Assembly: GCA_948500755.1 (NCBI GenBank)
Contig: CAOOYH010000004.1
Location: forward strand, 1 to 64,000
Direction: 5' to 3'
DNA length: 64,000 bases
Source: an uncultured Lactobacillus sp.
Lineage (GTDB): Bacteria > Bacillota > Bacilli > Lactobacillales > Lactobacillaceae
Positions 1 through 9,420 of this stretch are shown one piece after another. Below the pieces are notes generated by a model. That model was given only the letters and a program-made list of their open reading frames with translations. It was not told where the DNA came from and searched no databases. Made by a program: the position numbers and the translations under genes. Each line of letters opens with the position of its first letter. Position 1 is the stretch's first letter.

Positions 1-1
1 C

Positions 2-448
2 GTTTTCATCACGGGATTAAAATCCCGTGTTTTTAACGGTAATTTATTCAATAAAAATTATTATGAAGGACAGGTTATTAGAAGGAATAAAAAGAAATGG
101 CTGGTTCATATTGATGGTAAGCAGAAAAATATAGTTCACTTATTTCCGATGATTAAGGCTAGGGGAGCGGTCAATGTGGTTACCTATTTCCCGGGTAATA
201 AAATTAGTGCAATTAAAAAAGGCCAACCATTATATTTTCAGGTAGCCAATGCTAGTGGAACAATGGATAGATTGATAGGAAAAGTGAAAGAAATTGGAGT
301 GTATCCCGTTAATCTACATGGCAATAATGTCTATGAAGTAGTTTGCCAAGCCACGTCTAAGGAAAATTTAAAATATGGAATGGAAGGCAATGCAACAATT
401 ATCACAGGTAAGAGCACATATTTCGAATATTTTAAGCAGAAATTATGA
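2..448 (+). CDS. Bacteriocin secretion accessory protein (HlyD/MesE-ComB type), C-terminal part
   Basis: The reading frame is open from the left window edge, so this is the last ~148 residues of a longer protein; the internal ATG at 149 is not a likely start. The end of the protein (YGMEGNATIITGKSTYFEYF) matches the C-terminus of HlyD-like accessory proteins that work with peptidase-containing ABC exporters of double-glycine bacteriocins (MesE/ComB type). These are membrane-fusion-like partners at the cell membrane. The exporter and any bacteriocin genes would lie to the left, outside the window. Family assignment is from recalled motif similarity. Confidence 0.75.
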   Translation, partial: VFITGLKSRVFNGNLFNKNYYEGQVIRRNKKKWLVHIDGKQKNIVHLFPMIKARGAVNVVTYFPGNKISAIKKGQPLYFQVANASGTMDRLIGKVKEIGVYPVNLHGNNVYEVVCQATSKENLKYGMEGNATIITGKSTYFEYFKQKL

Positions 449-502
449 TTAAAAACATTCTGAACTTTTTATAATTGGCAAAATCTAATTTCTTAGAAAG
501 CA

Positions 503-549
503 AAAATACTGATAGATCAGCGTTTAAATGCTGACTATCAGTATTTGCT
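503..549. terminator. Bidirectional terminator between convergent genes
   Basis: Long stem with arms AAATACTGATAG...GC and its complement, with a one-base bulge and A/T-rich flanks. It lies between the 3' ends of the accessory gene (+) and pepC (-). Confidence 0.75.
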
Positions 550-592
550 TTATTTTAGGTTTTTCCTAGATAATTTTCTTTTGCTTGAAAAA

Positions 593-1939
593 TTATTCAA
601 AAGCTAAAGCTCCCATTGGATCCCAAGGAAGAAGTTGAATTGGATTATCTTTTCCATCTTCGTAAGCCTTCTTCAAATCATCTGGCAAGAATTTTTTGTT
701 AATAACCGCTTGGTAAACAAATGAATCAAACCATGAATCACTCATTACAAAGTAACCTTTGAAGCCTGGCTTTTCACCCCAGGAGTTTTCGATCTTCCAT
801 TTGGTTGGCTTGCCATCAACAATGTCCACTCCAGTGATTACCATGGCGTGGTCCATCATACTTTCACCAGAATCAAGCATGTCAGCTTTAGACATAGTGA
901 AATCAGTATCAAATAATTGATCACGGCGGTAAAGGTTAGTATCAAGTAAACCTGCGCGTCTTTCAGAGTCTTTAACAACGTTTGAACCGAACCAAACAAC
1001 TTCGCCGCTCTTTAATTGCTTGATGATTAAATCTTTCATTTCATCAACAGTTAAATTCAAGTGACGGACTTGACGACCGCCAACTACATTTCCAAGGTAT
1101 TCTACTGAAAAGACTTTGTGGAATGGCTTGTCACTAGTTGGAGCGTTAATAGTAGAAATATGATCTTCAAGATTCATGCCAACATATTTATCAAAGAATT
1201 CCTTAGGGGTGATGTCTTTGTCGATGTGGTATTCTTTGTTGTCGTCACGGTATTCAAAGTTGAATTTCTTTGGTGGAAGACCAAGTGAAGTAGCTAAAAT
1301 ACGGAAGACGTCGTTAAGCATATCGCTTTTAACTGCTTCTACTTCATCCATAGACTTGCCGGAGTTAACTAATTTACGTAATTTAAGACCATCTTTACGA
1401 AGTAAGGTATTTAAAGTATCGTTTAATGCACTAGAATTAGTAGCGTTGGCAGTTTCTGGATAAACGCTCTTTGGAACAATACCGTATTTTTCAATAATTC
1501 CGCAAAGCATGTCCCATTGGCCACCGTCTTGTTGAGGAGTAGCAAATAAGAATGAAACTTTACGATCACCAAGATCTTTGTCTGCAGTTGCAATGACATT
1601 TTCAAAGAACCAGTTTGATTTTTCAAATTTGTCCCAGAAATTAGTATAGTTTTGAGATAATTCAAAGTCTTTCAAACTGAATTTCTTTTGAAGAGGATGA
1701 CGCATAGTGTTAAGAGCACTGAACATCCAGCAGCGCCCAGATTGCTTTTGATCAGCTGGCTTACCAGTTTCGATTTCAATTGAGAAAGTTGGATCAAGGT
1801 CAATCTTAGTTTGCAAGTTTTGACTAGCTTTGTAAATTCCGTTTTCTTGAGCTGCATGACTAGCAACATTGTAAACGGGATGGTTTGATAAATCTTGGGT
1901 AAATTTATCGATGTTATCATTTGTGATTTCTTTTGACAT
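593..1939 (-). CDS. pepC: Aminopeptidase C (bleomycin hydrolase family)
   Basis: Cytosolic cysteine aminopeptidase of peptidase family C1B that trims peptides during growth on protein. The 448-residue length is normal for lactobacillar PepC. The catalytic cysteine is Cys70 in the motif QSGRCWMF, with the histidine in DHAMVITG and the asparagine in ENSWGEKPGFKGYF near the C-terminus. The start is preceded by AAGGAGG. A small unknown gene on the same strand ends 53 bp upstream, with a 14-bp palindrome in the gap. Very confident. Confidence 0.96.
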   Translation of the reverse strand: MSKEITNDNIDKFTQDLSNHPVYNVASHAAQENGIYKASQNLQTKIDLDPTFSIEIETGKPADQKQSGRCWMFSALNTMRHPLQKKFSLKDFELSQNYTNFWDKFEKSNWFFENVIATADKDLGDRKVSFLFATPQQDGGQWDMLCGIIEKYGIVPKSVYPETANATNSSALNDTLNTLLRKDGLKLRKLVNSGKSMDEVEAVKSDMLNDVFRILATSLGLPPKKFNFEYRDDNKEYHIDKDITPKEFFDKYVGMNLEDHISTINAPTSDKPFHKVFSVEYLGNVVGGRQVRHLNLTVDEMKDLIIKQLKSGEVVWFGSNVVKDSERRAGLLDTNLYRRDQLFDTDFTMSKADMLDSGESMMDHAMVITGVDIVDGKPTKWKIENSWGEKPGFKGYFVMSDSWFDSFVYQAVINKKFLPDDLKKAYEDGKDNPIQLLPWDPMGALAFE

Positions 1940-1958
1940 AAAATTGTCCTCCTTAAAT

Positions 1959-1972
1959 ATAGTTTAAACTAT
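1959..1972. promoter_or_regulatory. Perfect 14-bp palindrome upstream of pepC
   Basis: ATAGTTTAAACTAT lies 20 bp upstream of the pepC start, close to the ribosome binding site. It may be an operator or the base of a small hairpin. Function is inference. Confidence 0.35.
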
Positions 1973-1992
1973 TAAAAATATTCTGTCTATTT

Positions 1993-2289
1993 TTAATATG
2001 GCGCATGATACCAAATTGAGTGGAAGGCAGGGTGAGTCTTAAAATAGCGAATTACAATTGGATCAAGTGGCCAAACGGGAATATCTGATTTTTTTGCAAT
2101 CAATAAAGCCGTTGGCATTTCTTGATCTAATTCTTGTTCAAGATCAAAATCTGGATTTACAAAAAAGTGATTCATGACCCAAACAGGTCCATCTTTGCGT
2201 TCAATTTTATCCATGGTCCACGCGTTTTCAAAAACGTTATTATCATCATAAGTTTTAAAATCTTGGTGAGGGTCATTAATATCAAACAT
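1993..2289 (-). CDS. Hypothetical protein, 98 aa
   Basis: I do not recognise a family. The protein is soluble, acidic and rich in aromatic residues (MFDINDPHQDF at the start, FHSIWYHAPY at the end). No signal peptide or membrane segment is visible. The start has an AAAGG ribosome binding site at good distance. It is upstream of pepC on the same strand, so the two may be co-transcribed, and it is divergent from dut. Confidence 0.75.
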   Translation of the reverse strand: MFDINDPHQDFKTYDDNNVFENAWTMDKIERKDGPVWVMNHFFVNPDFDLEQELDQEMPTALLIAKKSDIPVWPLDPIVIRYFKTHPAFHSIWYHAPY

Positions 2290-2347
2290 AAAATTTACCT
2301 TTTCTAAGAAACTTGCTTATTTTTCACGTAATTAATAATGTAAGCAT

Positions 2348-2380
2348 AATGTTTTGTGTTTACTCAAAACATTGTAAAAT
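2348..2380. promoter_or_regulatory. Inverted repeat and putative dut promoter region
   Basis: AATGTTTTG and CAAAACATT form a 9-bp inverted repeat with an 8-nt spacer, immediately followed by TAAAAT, a plausible -10 element for dut. The repeat sits between divergent genes and could be an operator. Confidence 0.4.
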
Positions 2381-2424
2381 AAATCTTTGTAAAAAGAAAA
2401 GTAGTAAATGGAGTAAAAAGAATT

Positions 2425-2976
2425 ATGAAGACGCGTGGTTTTGAAGTTGTAAGTAAATATCAAGATAAAGGGATTAATTTGCCTAGACGCCAAACTTTGG
2501 CTAGTGCAGGTTATGATATTGAGGCGGCTGAAGATATTGTGATTCCAAGTATTTGGCGTTTAAATTTTGTGAGAATTTTTCGCCTTATTCGCAATGGCCA
2601 TCAATTATATGAACGGGATTATAAGCTTGCCGATAAAATTTTGAAGCCGATTTTGGTGCCTACTGGTCTTAAAGTTTACATGCCAGAAGATGAAGTGCTA
2701 GTTTTAGCTAATCGCTCATCTAATACTTTTAAAAAGAATTTGGCACTTCCAAATGGAATTGGTGTAATTGACGCGGATTACTATAATAATCCCAATAATG
2801 AGGGCGAATTATTTGTCCAAGTCTTAAATTATGGCGTTCGTCCACTTCATATTAAAAAAGGAGATCGGATTGCTCAGGGAATTTTTATGAAGTATCTTAA
2901 AACAGATGATGATGACCCAATTAGCCGTCAACGTTTGAGTGGCTTTGGATCTACTAATAAAGAAGGGAAAAATTAA
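2425..2976 (+). CDS. dut: dUTP diphosphatase (dUTPase)
   Basis: Hydrolyses dUTP to dUMP and pyrophosphate, keeping uracil out of DNA and feeding dTMP synthesis. All five trimeric dUTPase motifs are present: ASAGYDIEAAED, ANRSSN, GVIDADYYNNP, KGDRIAQGIF and the C-terminal RLSGFGST. At 183 residues it is longer than the usual ~145-150, because of an insertion between motifs 1 and 2 rich in R and aromatic residues. Its stop overlaps the radA start by one base (TAATG), so the two are translationally coupled. Confidence 0.95.
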   Translation: MKTRGFEVVSKYQDKGINLPRRQTLASAGYDIEAAEDIVIPSIWRLNFVRIFRLIRNGHQLYERDYKLADKILKPILVPTGLKVYMPEDEVLVLANRSSNTFKKNLALPNGIGVIDADYYNNPNNEGELFVQVLNYGVRPLHIKKGDRIAQGIFMKYLKTDDDDPISRQRLSGFGSTNKEGKN

Positions 2977-4352
2977 TGGCTCGAGTAAAAACTCAATATA
3001 AATGCCGCTCTTGTGGCTACATTTCGGCTAGCTATTTAGGTCGTTGTCCTAATTGTGGTGCATGGAATCAATTTGAAAAAGAAACTCAAGAAGTTCAAAA
3101 ACGCTCAGCTAAGCAATCACCTAGTCAATTGATTAAAAAGACTGGATTGAGTGAGCCGGTTAAATTAGAAAATATCAAGGCAGAAAAAGAAGACCGGATT
3201 AAAACTAAGTCTGAAGAATTAAACCGAGTTTTAGGAGGAGGAATTGTTCCCGGATCACTGGTTTTAATTGGGGGAGATCCTGGAATCGGTAAATCCACTT
3301 TGATGCTGCAAATCATGAGCGATATCGCCGAAAAATATAAGGTTTTATATGTTTCTGGAGAAGAGTCTGCCAATCAAATTAAACTTCGCGCAGATCGTTT
3401 GGGCGTTGGTAAAAGCGACATGCTTTTATACCCGGAAACAGATATGCATGACATTCGCGAGCAAATTGATGATTTAAAGCCTGACTTTGTTGTAATTGAC
3501 TCGATTCAGACTATGAATGAACCAAGTTTAGATTCAATGACTGGTTCAGCATCTCAAGTGCGTGAAGTAACTAGTGAACTTATGAAAATTGCCAAGATGA
3601 ATGCAATTACTGTATTTGTAATTGGCCATGTGACTAAGGAAGGGGCAATTGCTGGTCCAAAGATTTTGGAACATATGGTGGATACAGTGCTTTATTTTGA
3701 GGGGGATGAACATCATTCTTACCGAATTTTGCACTCAGTAAAGAATCGTTTTGGGGCTGCTAATGAAATTGGAATGTTTGAAATGGTCAATGAGGGATTA
3801 AGAGAGGTAAGCAATCCATCTTCAATCTTCCTTGATCAAAGATTACCCCAATCCACTGGGTCGGCGATTGTGGTTTCACTTGAAGGAACGCGCCCGCTGT
3901 TAGCGGAAATTCAGGCTTTAGTGACGCCGACAGCTTTTGGTTATGCCAAGCGTACTACTTCCGGAATTGATTATAATCGAGCAGCACTTCTTTTAGCGGT
4001 TTTAGAAAAACGAGGCAACTTAATGCTTCAAAACCAGGATGTATATTTGACTGCAACTGGTGGGATTAAGTTGAATGAACCTGCAATTGATTTGGCAATT
4101 GCAATGTCTGTCGCATCCAGCTATAACAACAAGGAAATTTCACCAACTGATTGTTTTGTCGGCGAAGTGGGCTTAACTGGGGAAGTACGACGCGTTAATA
4201 AAATTGAATCGCGAATTACTGAAGCTGCTAAAGTGGGGTTTAAACGGATTTTTATTCCCCGACATAATATGGATAAAAGCTTAACTGATTTAGGAATTGA
4301 AGTGATTCCAATTTCCAGCATTCCACAAGCTTTGAAACTTGTTTTTGGTTAA
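2976..4352 (+). CDS. radA: DNA repair protein RadA
   Basis: RecA-like ATPase that aids branch migration in recombination and repair. The order is a C4 zinc finger (Cys10, 13, 24, 27), a Walker A GGDPGIGKST at residues 99-108, the RadA signature KNRFG near residue 257, and a C-terminal Lon-protease-like domain. The 458-residue length is normal. It is coupled to dut and followed 74 bp later by gltX with no visible terminator between. Confidence 0.97.
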   Translation: MARVKTQYKCRSCGYISASYLGRCPNCGAWNQFEKETQEVQKRSAKQSPSQLIKKTGLSEPVKLENIKAEKEDRIKTKSEELNRVLGGGIVPGSLVLIGGDPGIGKSTLMLQIMSDIAEKYKVLYVSGEESANQIKLRADRLGVGKSDMLLYPETDMHDIREQIDDLKPDFVVIDSIQTMNEPSLDSMTGSASQVREVTSELMKIAKMNAITVFVIGHVTKEGAIAGPKILEHMVDTVLYFEGDEHHSYRILHSVKNRFGAANEIGMFEMVNEGLREVSNPSSIFLDQRLPQSTGSAIVVSLEGTRPLLAEIQALVTPTAFGYAKRTTSGIDYNRAALLLAVLEKRGNLMLQNQDVYLTATGGIKLNEPAIDLAIAMSVASSYNNKEISPTDCFVGEVGLTGEVRRVNKIESRITEAAKVGFKRIFIPRHNMDKSLTDLGIEVIPISSIPQALKLVFG

Positions 4353-4426
4353 AGAATTGAACTTTTTCCTTATTACGCGTAAACTAAGAATGTTAAAATC
4401 TACTATTTTTGAAAGAGGCATGAATT

Positions 4427-5926
4427 TTGGCTAAAGAAAAGATTCGTGTAAGATATGCACCAAGTCCAACTGGTCACTTACACATTGGTAATGCACGTAC
4501 TGCACTTTTTAACTATTTATTCGCTCGTCACAACAAGGGTACCTTCGTTTTAAGAATTGAAGATACTGACCAAAAGCGTAACGTTGAAGGTGGATCTAAG
4601 TCACAGATGGAAAACCTTCACTGGTTAGGTATTGATTGGGATGAAGGTCCTGACAAGGGCGGAGATTATGGTCCATACCGTCAATCAGAAAGAAAAGATA
4701 TTTACAACAAATACATCAAGCAATTGATTGATGAAGGTAAGGCTTACTACTCATACAAGACTGAAGAAGAGCTTGAAGCACAACGTGAAGAACAACGTGC
4801 GATGGGAATTGCTCCTCACTATACCTACGAATATGAAGGCATGACTGCTGATGAAATTAAAAAGGCACAAGCAGATGCTGAAGCAAAAGGTTTAAAGCCA
4901 GTTGTACGTATCCATATTCCAGAAATGGAAACTTACGAATGGGACGATATGGTTAAGGGTCACTTAAGCTTTGAATCTGATACTATCGGCGGCGACTTTG
5001 TTATTCAAAAGCGTGATGGAATGCCAACTTACAACTTTGCCGTTGTAGTTGATGACCACTTGATGAAGATTACCCATGTTCTTCGTGGAGATGACCACGT
5101 TTCAAACACTCCAAAGCAATTGGTAGTTTATGAAGCTCTTGGTTGGGAAGCACCTAAGTTTGGTCACATGACTTTGATTATTAATGCCGCAACAGGTAAG
5201 AAGTTATCAAAGCGTGATGAATCTGTTCTTCAATTTATTGAACAATATCGTGACCTTGGTTACTTACCAGAAGCTATGTTTAACTTTATTACCCTTCTTG
5301 GTTGGTCACCAGTTGGAGAAAATGAAATCTTTACTCAACGTGAATTCATTAAGCAATTTGATCCAAAGCGTTTATCAAAATCTCCAGCTGCTTTTGACCA
5401 AAAGAAGCTTGAATGGGTAAACAACCAATACATTAAGAAGGCGGATCGTGATACCTTGCTTGATTTAGCTTTGAACAATTTGCAAGAAGCTGGTCTTGTT
5501 GATGAACATCCAACTCCAGAAAAGATGGAATGGATTCGTCAATTGGTTAACATTTACTCAGTTCAAATGTCATACACCCAACAAATCGTGGAAATGGCAA
5601 AAATTTTCTTTGAAGAGGCAAAAGATTTATCTGAAGAAGAACTTGAAGAAATCAAGAAAGACGACGCTCGTCCAGTAATTGAAGAATTCAAGAAGCAATT
5701 GAATCTTATCCCACGCTTTACTGCTGTTCAAATTATGAATGCAATCCAAGCTACTCGTCGTGAAACTGGCGTTAAAGGAAGAAAACTCTTTATGCCAATT
5801 CGAATTGCAGGTACTAGATCGATGGTAGGACCTGGTATTGGTGAAGCTATGGAACTTTTGGGTAAAGAAAGAGTTCTTGAACACTTAGACTTAACCTTGA
5901 AGCAAATGGAAGAAAACGGTCTTTAA
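4427..5926 (+). CDS. gltX: Glutamyl-tRNA synthetase
   Basis: Class I synthetase that charges tRNA-Glu (and, where GatCAB exists, tRNA-Gln). The HIGH-type motif is PTGHLHIGN near the N-terminus and the KMSKS-type motif is KLSKR at residues 259-263. Translation starts at TTG, preceded by GAAAGAGG. The 499-residue length is typical. A terminator follows. Confidence 0.97.
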   Translation: MAKEKIRVRYAPSPTGHLHIGNARTALFNYLFARHNKGTFVLRIEDTDQKRNVEGGSKSQMENLHWLGIDWDEGPDKGGDYGPYRQSERKDIYNKYIKQLIDEGKAYYSYKTEEELEAQREEQRAMGIAPHYTYEYEGMTADEIKKAQADAEAKGLKPVVRIHIPEMETYEWDDMVKGHLSFESDTIGGDFVIQKRDGMPTYNFAVVVDDHLMKITHVLRGDDHVSNTPKQLVVYEALGWEAPKFGHMTLIINAATGKKLSKRDESVLQFIEQYRDLGYLPEAMFNFITLLGWSPVGENEIFTQREFIKQFDPKRLSKSPAAFDQKKLEWVNNQYIKKADRDTLLDLALNNLQEAGLVDEHPTPEKMEWIRQLVNIYSVQMSYTQQIVEMAKIFFEEAKDLSEEELEEIKKDDARPVIEEFKKQLNLIPRFTAVQIMNAIQATRRETGVKGRKLFMPIRIAGTRSMVGPGIGEAMELLGKERVLEHLDLTLKQMEENGL

Positions 5927-5941
5927 TTAAAAATACGAAAG

Positions 5942-5972
5942 GCACTAAGTTTTGAGGCTTAGTGCTTTTTTA
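5942..5972 (+). terminator. Terminator after gltX
   Basis: GCACTAAG and CTTAGTGC form an 8-bp stem with an 8-nt loop, followed by a T run. Confidence 0.9.
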
Positions 5973-6019
5973 TGTCTTCAAAATTGGTAAAATAAAAGTA
6001 TATTTAAAAGAAGGGATAT

Positions 6020-7453
6020 GTGTTAGCCGTGAAAGTATTTAATACACTGACGCGTCAAAAAGAAGATTTCAAGCCAATTACTCCAGGACAGATTAACATG
6101 TATGTCTGTGGGCCGACCGTTTACAATTACATCCATATTGGTAACGCGCGTAGCGTGATTGCTTTTGATACAATTAGACGCTATTTCGAATATAAAGGCT
6201 ACAAAGTAAACTACGTTTCTAACTTTACGGACGTAGATGACAAGATGATCAATGAAGCAAGAGAAGAACATACCACTGTTCCAAAACTTGCTGATAAGTA
6301 TATTCGTGCTTATTTAGAAGATACTGAAGCTTTAAATATTGAAAAGGCAACTTTGCATCCCCGCGCAACTCATGAAATCAGTGAGATCATTGCATTTGTG
6401 GAAGATCTAATTAAAAAAGGTTATGCTTATGAAGTTGATGGAGATGTATACTACCGAGCAAAGAAGTTTCCAAATTATGGCAAATTAAGCGATCAAAATA
6501 TTGAGCAACTTGAAGAAGGGGCTTCTGAGCATATTAATGATGAAGAACAAAAACGCAAGGAAGACCCGATTGATTTTGCTCTTTGGAAAGCTCAAAAAGA
6601 AGAGGATGAAATTGCTTGGGATTCTCCATGGGGTAAAGGGCGTCCAGGCTGGCATATTGAATGTTCCGTAATGTCTACTAAATACTTAGGTGATACCATT
6701 GATATTCATGGTGGTGGGCAAGATTTGGAATTTCCGCACCATGAAAATGAAATTGCTCAAAGTGAAGCTAAAACTGGTAAAAAGTTTGTTAACTACTGGC
6801 TTCATAATGGTTTTGTGACAGTTGGTAAAAAAGAAGAAAAAATGTCTAAATCACTTCACAACTTTGTCACGGTTCATGATTTGATTAAAATAGTTGATCC
6901 TCAAGTTTTACGTTTCTTCATGGCAAGTGTGCAATATCGTCGCCAAATTAATTATTCAAAAGAAAACTTGGCTCAAGCCAAAACTATTCTCGATCGCTTT
7001 AAGAATACTTTATTGAATATCAATTATCGTTTAGAAGAGGATACTGAAACTAAAGCTGATCCAAAACTTACTGAAGCTATCGCAAATACTAAAGTAGAAT
7101 TTGAAAAAGCAATGGATGACGATTTTAATGTTCAAAATGCTTTAGCCGCAATCTATGATCTTTTGCCAATAATTAATGCCAATGCGGCTTTAGATAATGT
7201 TGATAAGGATGCCCTTTCAAACTTTAAAGAAGAATTTATTAAGTGGCTCAGTATTTTTGGAATTGATTGCGAAAAGTTGATCAAAAAAGAAGCAGGTGCT
7301 GATGATGATAAAATCGACGCTTTAGTTAAAGAGCGTGATGAAGCTCGTAAGAACAAGGATTGGGCACGAAGTGATGAAATTCGCGATCAATTGAAAGATC
7401 TAGGCGTTACCATTCAAGACACTCCTCAAGGAACAAGGTGGACTCGTGAATAA
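6020..7453 (+). CDS. cysS: Cysteinyl-tRNA synthetase
   Basis: Class I synthetase for tRNA-Cys. The zinc-binding Cys30 is in MYVCGPTVYNYIHIGN, which also carries the HIGH-type motif; KMSKS is at residues 274-278. The start chosen is GTG at 6020 with AAGGG just upstream; a second GTG at 6029 is possible. No T-box leader is seen in the short upstream gap. The 3' end overlaps mrnC by 8 bp, giving the conserved cysS-mrnC-rlmB operon. Confidence 0.96.
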   Translation: MLAVKVFNTLTRQKEDFKPITPGQINMYVCGPTVYNYIHIGNARSVIAFDTIRRYFEYKGYKVNYVSNFTDVDDKMINEAREEHTTVPKLADKYIRAYLEDTEALNIEKATLHPRATHEISEIIAFVEDLIKKGYAYEVDGDVYYRAKKFPNYGKLSDQNIEQLEEGASEHINDEEQKRKEDPIDFALWKAQKEEDEIAWDSPWGKGRPGWHIECSVMSTKYLGDTIDIHGGGQDLEFPHHENEIAQSEAKTGKKFVNYWLHNGFVTVGKKEEKMSKSLHNFVTVHDLIKIVDPQVLRFFMASVQYRRQINYSKENLAQAKTILDRFKNTLLNINYRLEEDTETKADPKLTEAIANTKVEFEKAMDDDFNVQNALAAIYDLLPIINANAALDNVDKDALSNFKEEFIKWLSIFGIDCEKLIKKEAGADDDKIDALVKERDEARKNKDWARSDEIRDQLKDLGVTIQDTPQGTRWTRE

Positions 7454-7889
7454 AATAAAGAAATTGACTGAAGAAAATGTAAATCCAAATACTTTAAGTG
7501 GTCAGACTTTGGCTTACTTGGGGGATGCGGTATATGAAATTTATATTCGGCGTCATTTGATTAAGGGTGGAATTGTGAAACCACAGAATCTTCAAAGAGA
7601 CGCTACTCATTATGTTTCTGCCAAAGCTCAAGCAGCTTTGATTACCAAATTACAAGATGATGATTTGCTAACGGATGAAGAGTTAGCTGCTTTTAGACGA
7701 GGACGTAATTCGAAGACTCACACTAAAGCTAAAAATACTAGCTTAAAAACATACCAAATGTCTACTGGCTTTGAAGCTATTTGGGGTTACTTGGATTTAG
7801 CAGGTAAAACTGATCGCGTTGAAGAATTGACACTTTGGTGCATTCAAACTGTAGAAGATGGAGGGATTAATAATTATGACTTCAAATAA
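7446..7889 (+). CDS. mrnC: Mini-ribonuclease III
   Basis: RNase III-like nuclease without a dsRNA-binding domain, which matures 23S rRNA in Firmicutes. The catalytic signature is YLGDAVYEIYIR with Asp27 and Glu31. The start is GTG inside the cysS 3' end. Length (147 aa) and position between cysS and rlmB match Bacillus MrnC. Confidence 0.93.
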   Translation: MNKIKKLTEENVNPNTLSGQTLAYLGDAVYEIYIRRHLIKGGIVKPQNLQRDATHYVSAKAQAALITKLQDDDLLTDEELAAFRRGRNSKTHTKAKNTSLKTYQMSTGFEAIWGYLDLAGKTDRVEELTLWCIQTVEDGGINNYDFK

Positions 7890-8631
7890 TAAAGATTTTG
7901 TCTTTGGCCGACATGCGGGAATTGATTTCTTAAAAACTCAAGGTGCTGATCGAATCAATAAAGTATTTCTCCAGCATGGAGTACAGGAAGATTTTGCTAA
8001 TCAAGTTTATTCTTTAGCTAAAAAGAAACGCTTAGTGGTTCAAACTGTGCCTAGAAGTAAGCTTGATAATTTGGTTCAAGGTGGAAATCACCAAGGATTA
8101 GTGTTGGCCGTATCAAGTTTTGAATATGCGGATTTAGATCACCTATTGGATAAGTTTGAGCAAGAAGGCAAAGAACCATTTTTGTTGATGCTGGATTCAA
8201 TTGAAGATCCTCACAATTTGGGATCGATTTTAAGATCAGCCGATGCGACAGGAGTGGATGCAATTATTATTCCTAAGCGTCATGCAACTGGGTTAACATC
8301 AGTTGTTGCTAAAACTTCCACTGGAGCAATCGATTACGTACCTGTAGCTAGAGTTAATAATTTAGTTCAAACTACTAAAGAACTTAAAAAGCGCGGTTAT
8401 TGGATATTCGGTACAGATATGGAAGGTACCGATTATCGTAAATGGGATGCAAATGGTAAGACAGTTTTAGTAATTGGTAACGAAGGTAAAGGAATCTCCC
8501 CACTTCTTAAGAAACAAATGGATCAAACTTTGACCCTTCCAATGGTAGGCCATGTTCAATCCTTAAATGCTAGTGTGGCGACTGGGGTAATGCTTTATCA
8601 AATGTTAAATAGTCGCCATCCGTTAAAATAG
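7876..8631 (+). CDS. rlmB: 23S rRNA (guanosine-2'-O-)-methyltransferase RlmB family
   Basis: SPOUT-fold methyltransferase of the TrmH/RlmB family, expected to 2'-O-methylate 23S rRNA. The knot signatures GNEGKG (about residues 201-206) and LPMVGHVQSLNASVA are present. I place the start at ATG 7876, because the upstream in-frame ATG at 7858 itself forms the GGAGGG ribosome binding site. The protein is then 251 aa and overlaps mrnC by 14 bp. A terminator follows. Confidence 0.92.
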   Translation: MTSNNKDFVFGRHAGIDFLKTQGADRINKVFLQHGVQEDFANQVYSLAKKKRLVVQTVPRSKLDNLVQGGNHQGLVLAVSSFEYADLDHLLDKFEQEGKEPFLLMLDSIEDPHNLGSILRSADATGVDAIIIPKRHATGLTSVVAKTSTGAIDYVPVARVNNLVQTTKELKKRGYWIFGTDMEGTDYRKWDANGKTVLVIGNEGKGISPLLKKQMDQTLTLPMVGHVQSLNASVATGVMLYQMLNSRHPLK

Positions 8632-8660
8632 TTAATGAAATAACTTTTGTGAAAATGAAA

Positions 8661-8703
8661 AAGACACTTCTATTGATTGAAAATAATTAGAAGTGCCTTT
8701 TTG
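8661..8703 (+). terminator. Terminator after rlmB
   Basis: CACTTCTA and TAGAAGTG pair around a ~15-nt loop, followed by CC and a T run. Confidence 0.85.
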
Positions 8704-8787
8704 TTTGTTTAAACATTCGTTCAACTTAATTAGCGTTAGCTCTCTTTGTATGCTTTTTCTGAATAAGCAAAGTAAAGAGAAGTACGA

Positions 8788-9351
8788 ATGAATAGTAATG
8801 AAATACGAGAGCTCGAATTAATTGAAAAAATAAAGCTTCAGGATAGTGAGGCTTTAAAGCAATTATGTAATATTTATCAACCTTTAATTAGGTCAATTAG
8901 TAATAATTACTTTTTGCGGATTTATGATTATCAAGATTGGCAGCAAGAAGCCATGATTGTGTGTTATAGTTGTGCACAAAGTTTTTCAAGAGAAAGAGGA
9001 AGTTTTGCTGGTTATTTTAGAAGAAGACTCACGAATCATATAATAAGTTTAATTAGAAAACACTGGTCATTGAAGAGTAAAATCAATAATTCAGCGGCTT
9101 CATGGGAGTATATCAATGAATGTGGTGCAGGAGAAATTGAGTGCGGGGTCAGTGAATTAATTGTTCCGCTTGGAGATCTGTATACTGAAATTGTCGAAAA
9201 GTTATCTAATTTAGAATTGGCAGCTTTAATGATTGTGTTAGGTCAAGCTGATGAAGAGAGAGTTATTATGAATTTAAATATTGATAAAAAAGTCATGCAG
9301 AGAGCCAAATCTAGGATGATGAATAAATTTAGAGATGTGTTATTTGAGTGA
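8788..9351 (+). CDS. sigH: SigH-type (ComX-like) alternative sigma factor
   Basis: 187-residue sigma-70 family protein. Region 2 is visible as the acidic/aromatic stretch around YDYQDWQQEAMIVCY, then FSRERGSFAGYFRRRLTNHI. The C-terminal region 4 is weak, ending VMQRAKSRMMNKF. Position decides the name: in Bacillus sigH lies between rlmB/yacP and rpmG-secE-nusG, as here (yacP is missing). In lactobacilli this sigma factor is linked to late competence genes. Its mRNA seems to start in the gap after the rlmB terminator. Confidence 0.8.
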   Translation: MNSNEIRELELIEKIKLQDSEALKQLCNIYQPLIRSISNNYFLRIYDYQDWQQEAMIVCYSCAQSFSRERGSFAGYFRRRLTNHIISLIRKHWSLKSKINNSAASWEYINECGAGEIECGVSELIVPLGDLYTEIVEKLSNLELAALMIVLGQADEERVIMNLNIDKKVMQRAKSRMMNKFRDVLFE

Positions 9352-9380
9352 GTTTTTACGCTAGAAAGGATAAATTGCGT

Positions 9381-9411
9381 TATAATATATCTTGTAGAAT
9401 ATTTTAGGAGG
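9381..9411 (+). promoter_or_regulatory. -10 element and ribosome binding site for the 72-aa gene
   Basis: An exact TATAAT at 9381-9386 and AGGAGG at 9406-9411 stand before the ATG at 9421. No good -35 element is seen. Confidence 0.55.
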
Positions 9412-9420
9412 TAATTTAAG

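Noticed and set aside
5927..6019. T-box leader ahead of cysS
   Set aside because: Too short and lacks the T-box sequence; only the gltX terminator is there.
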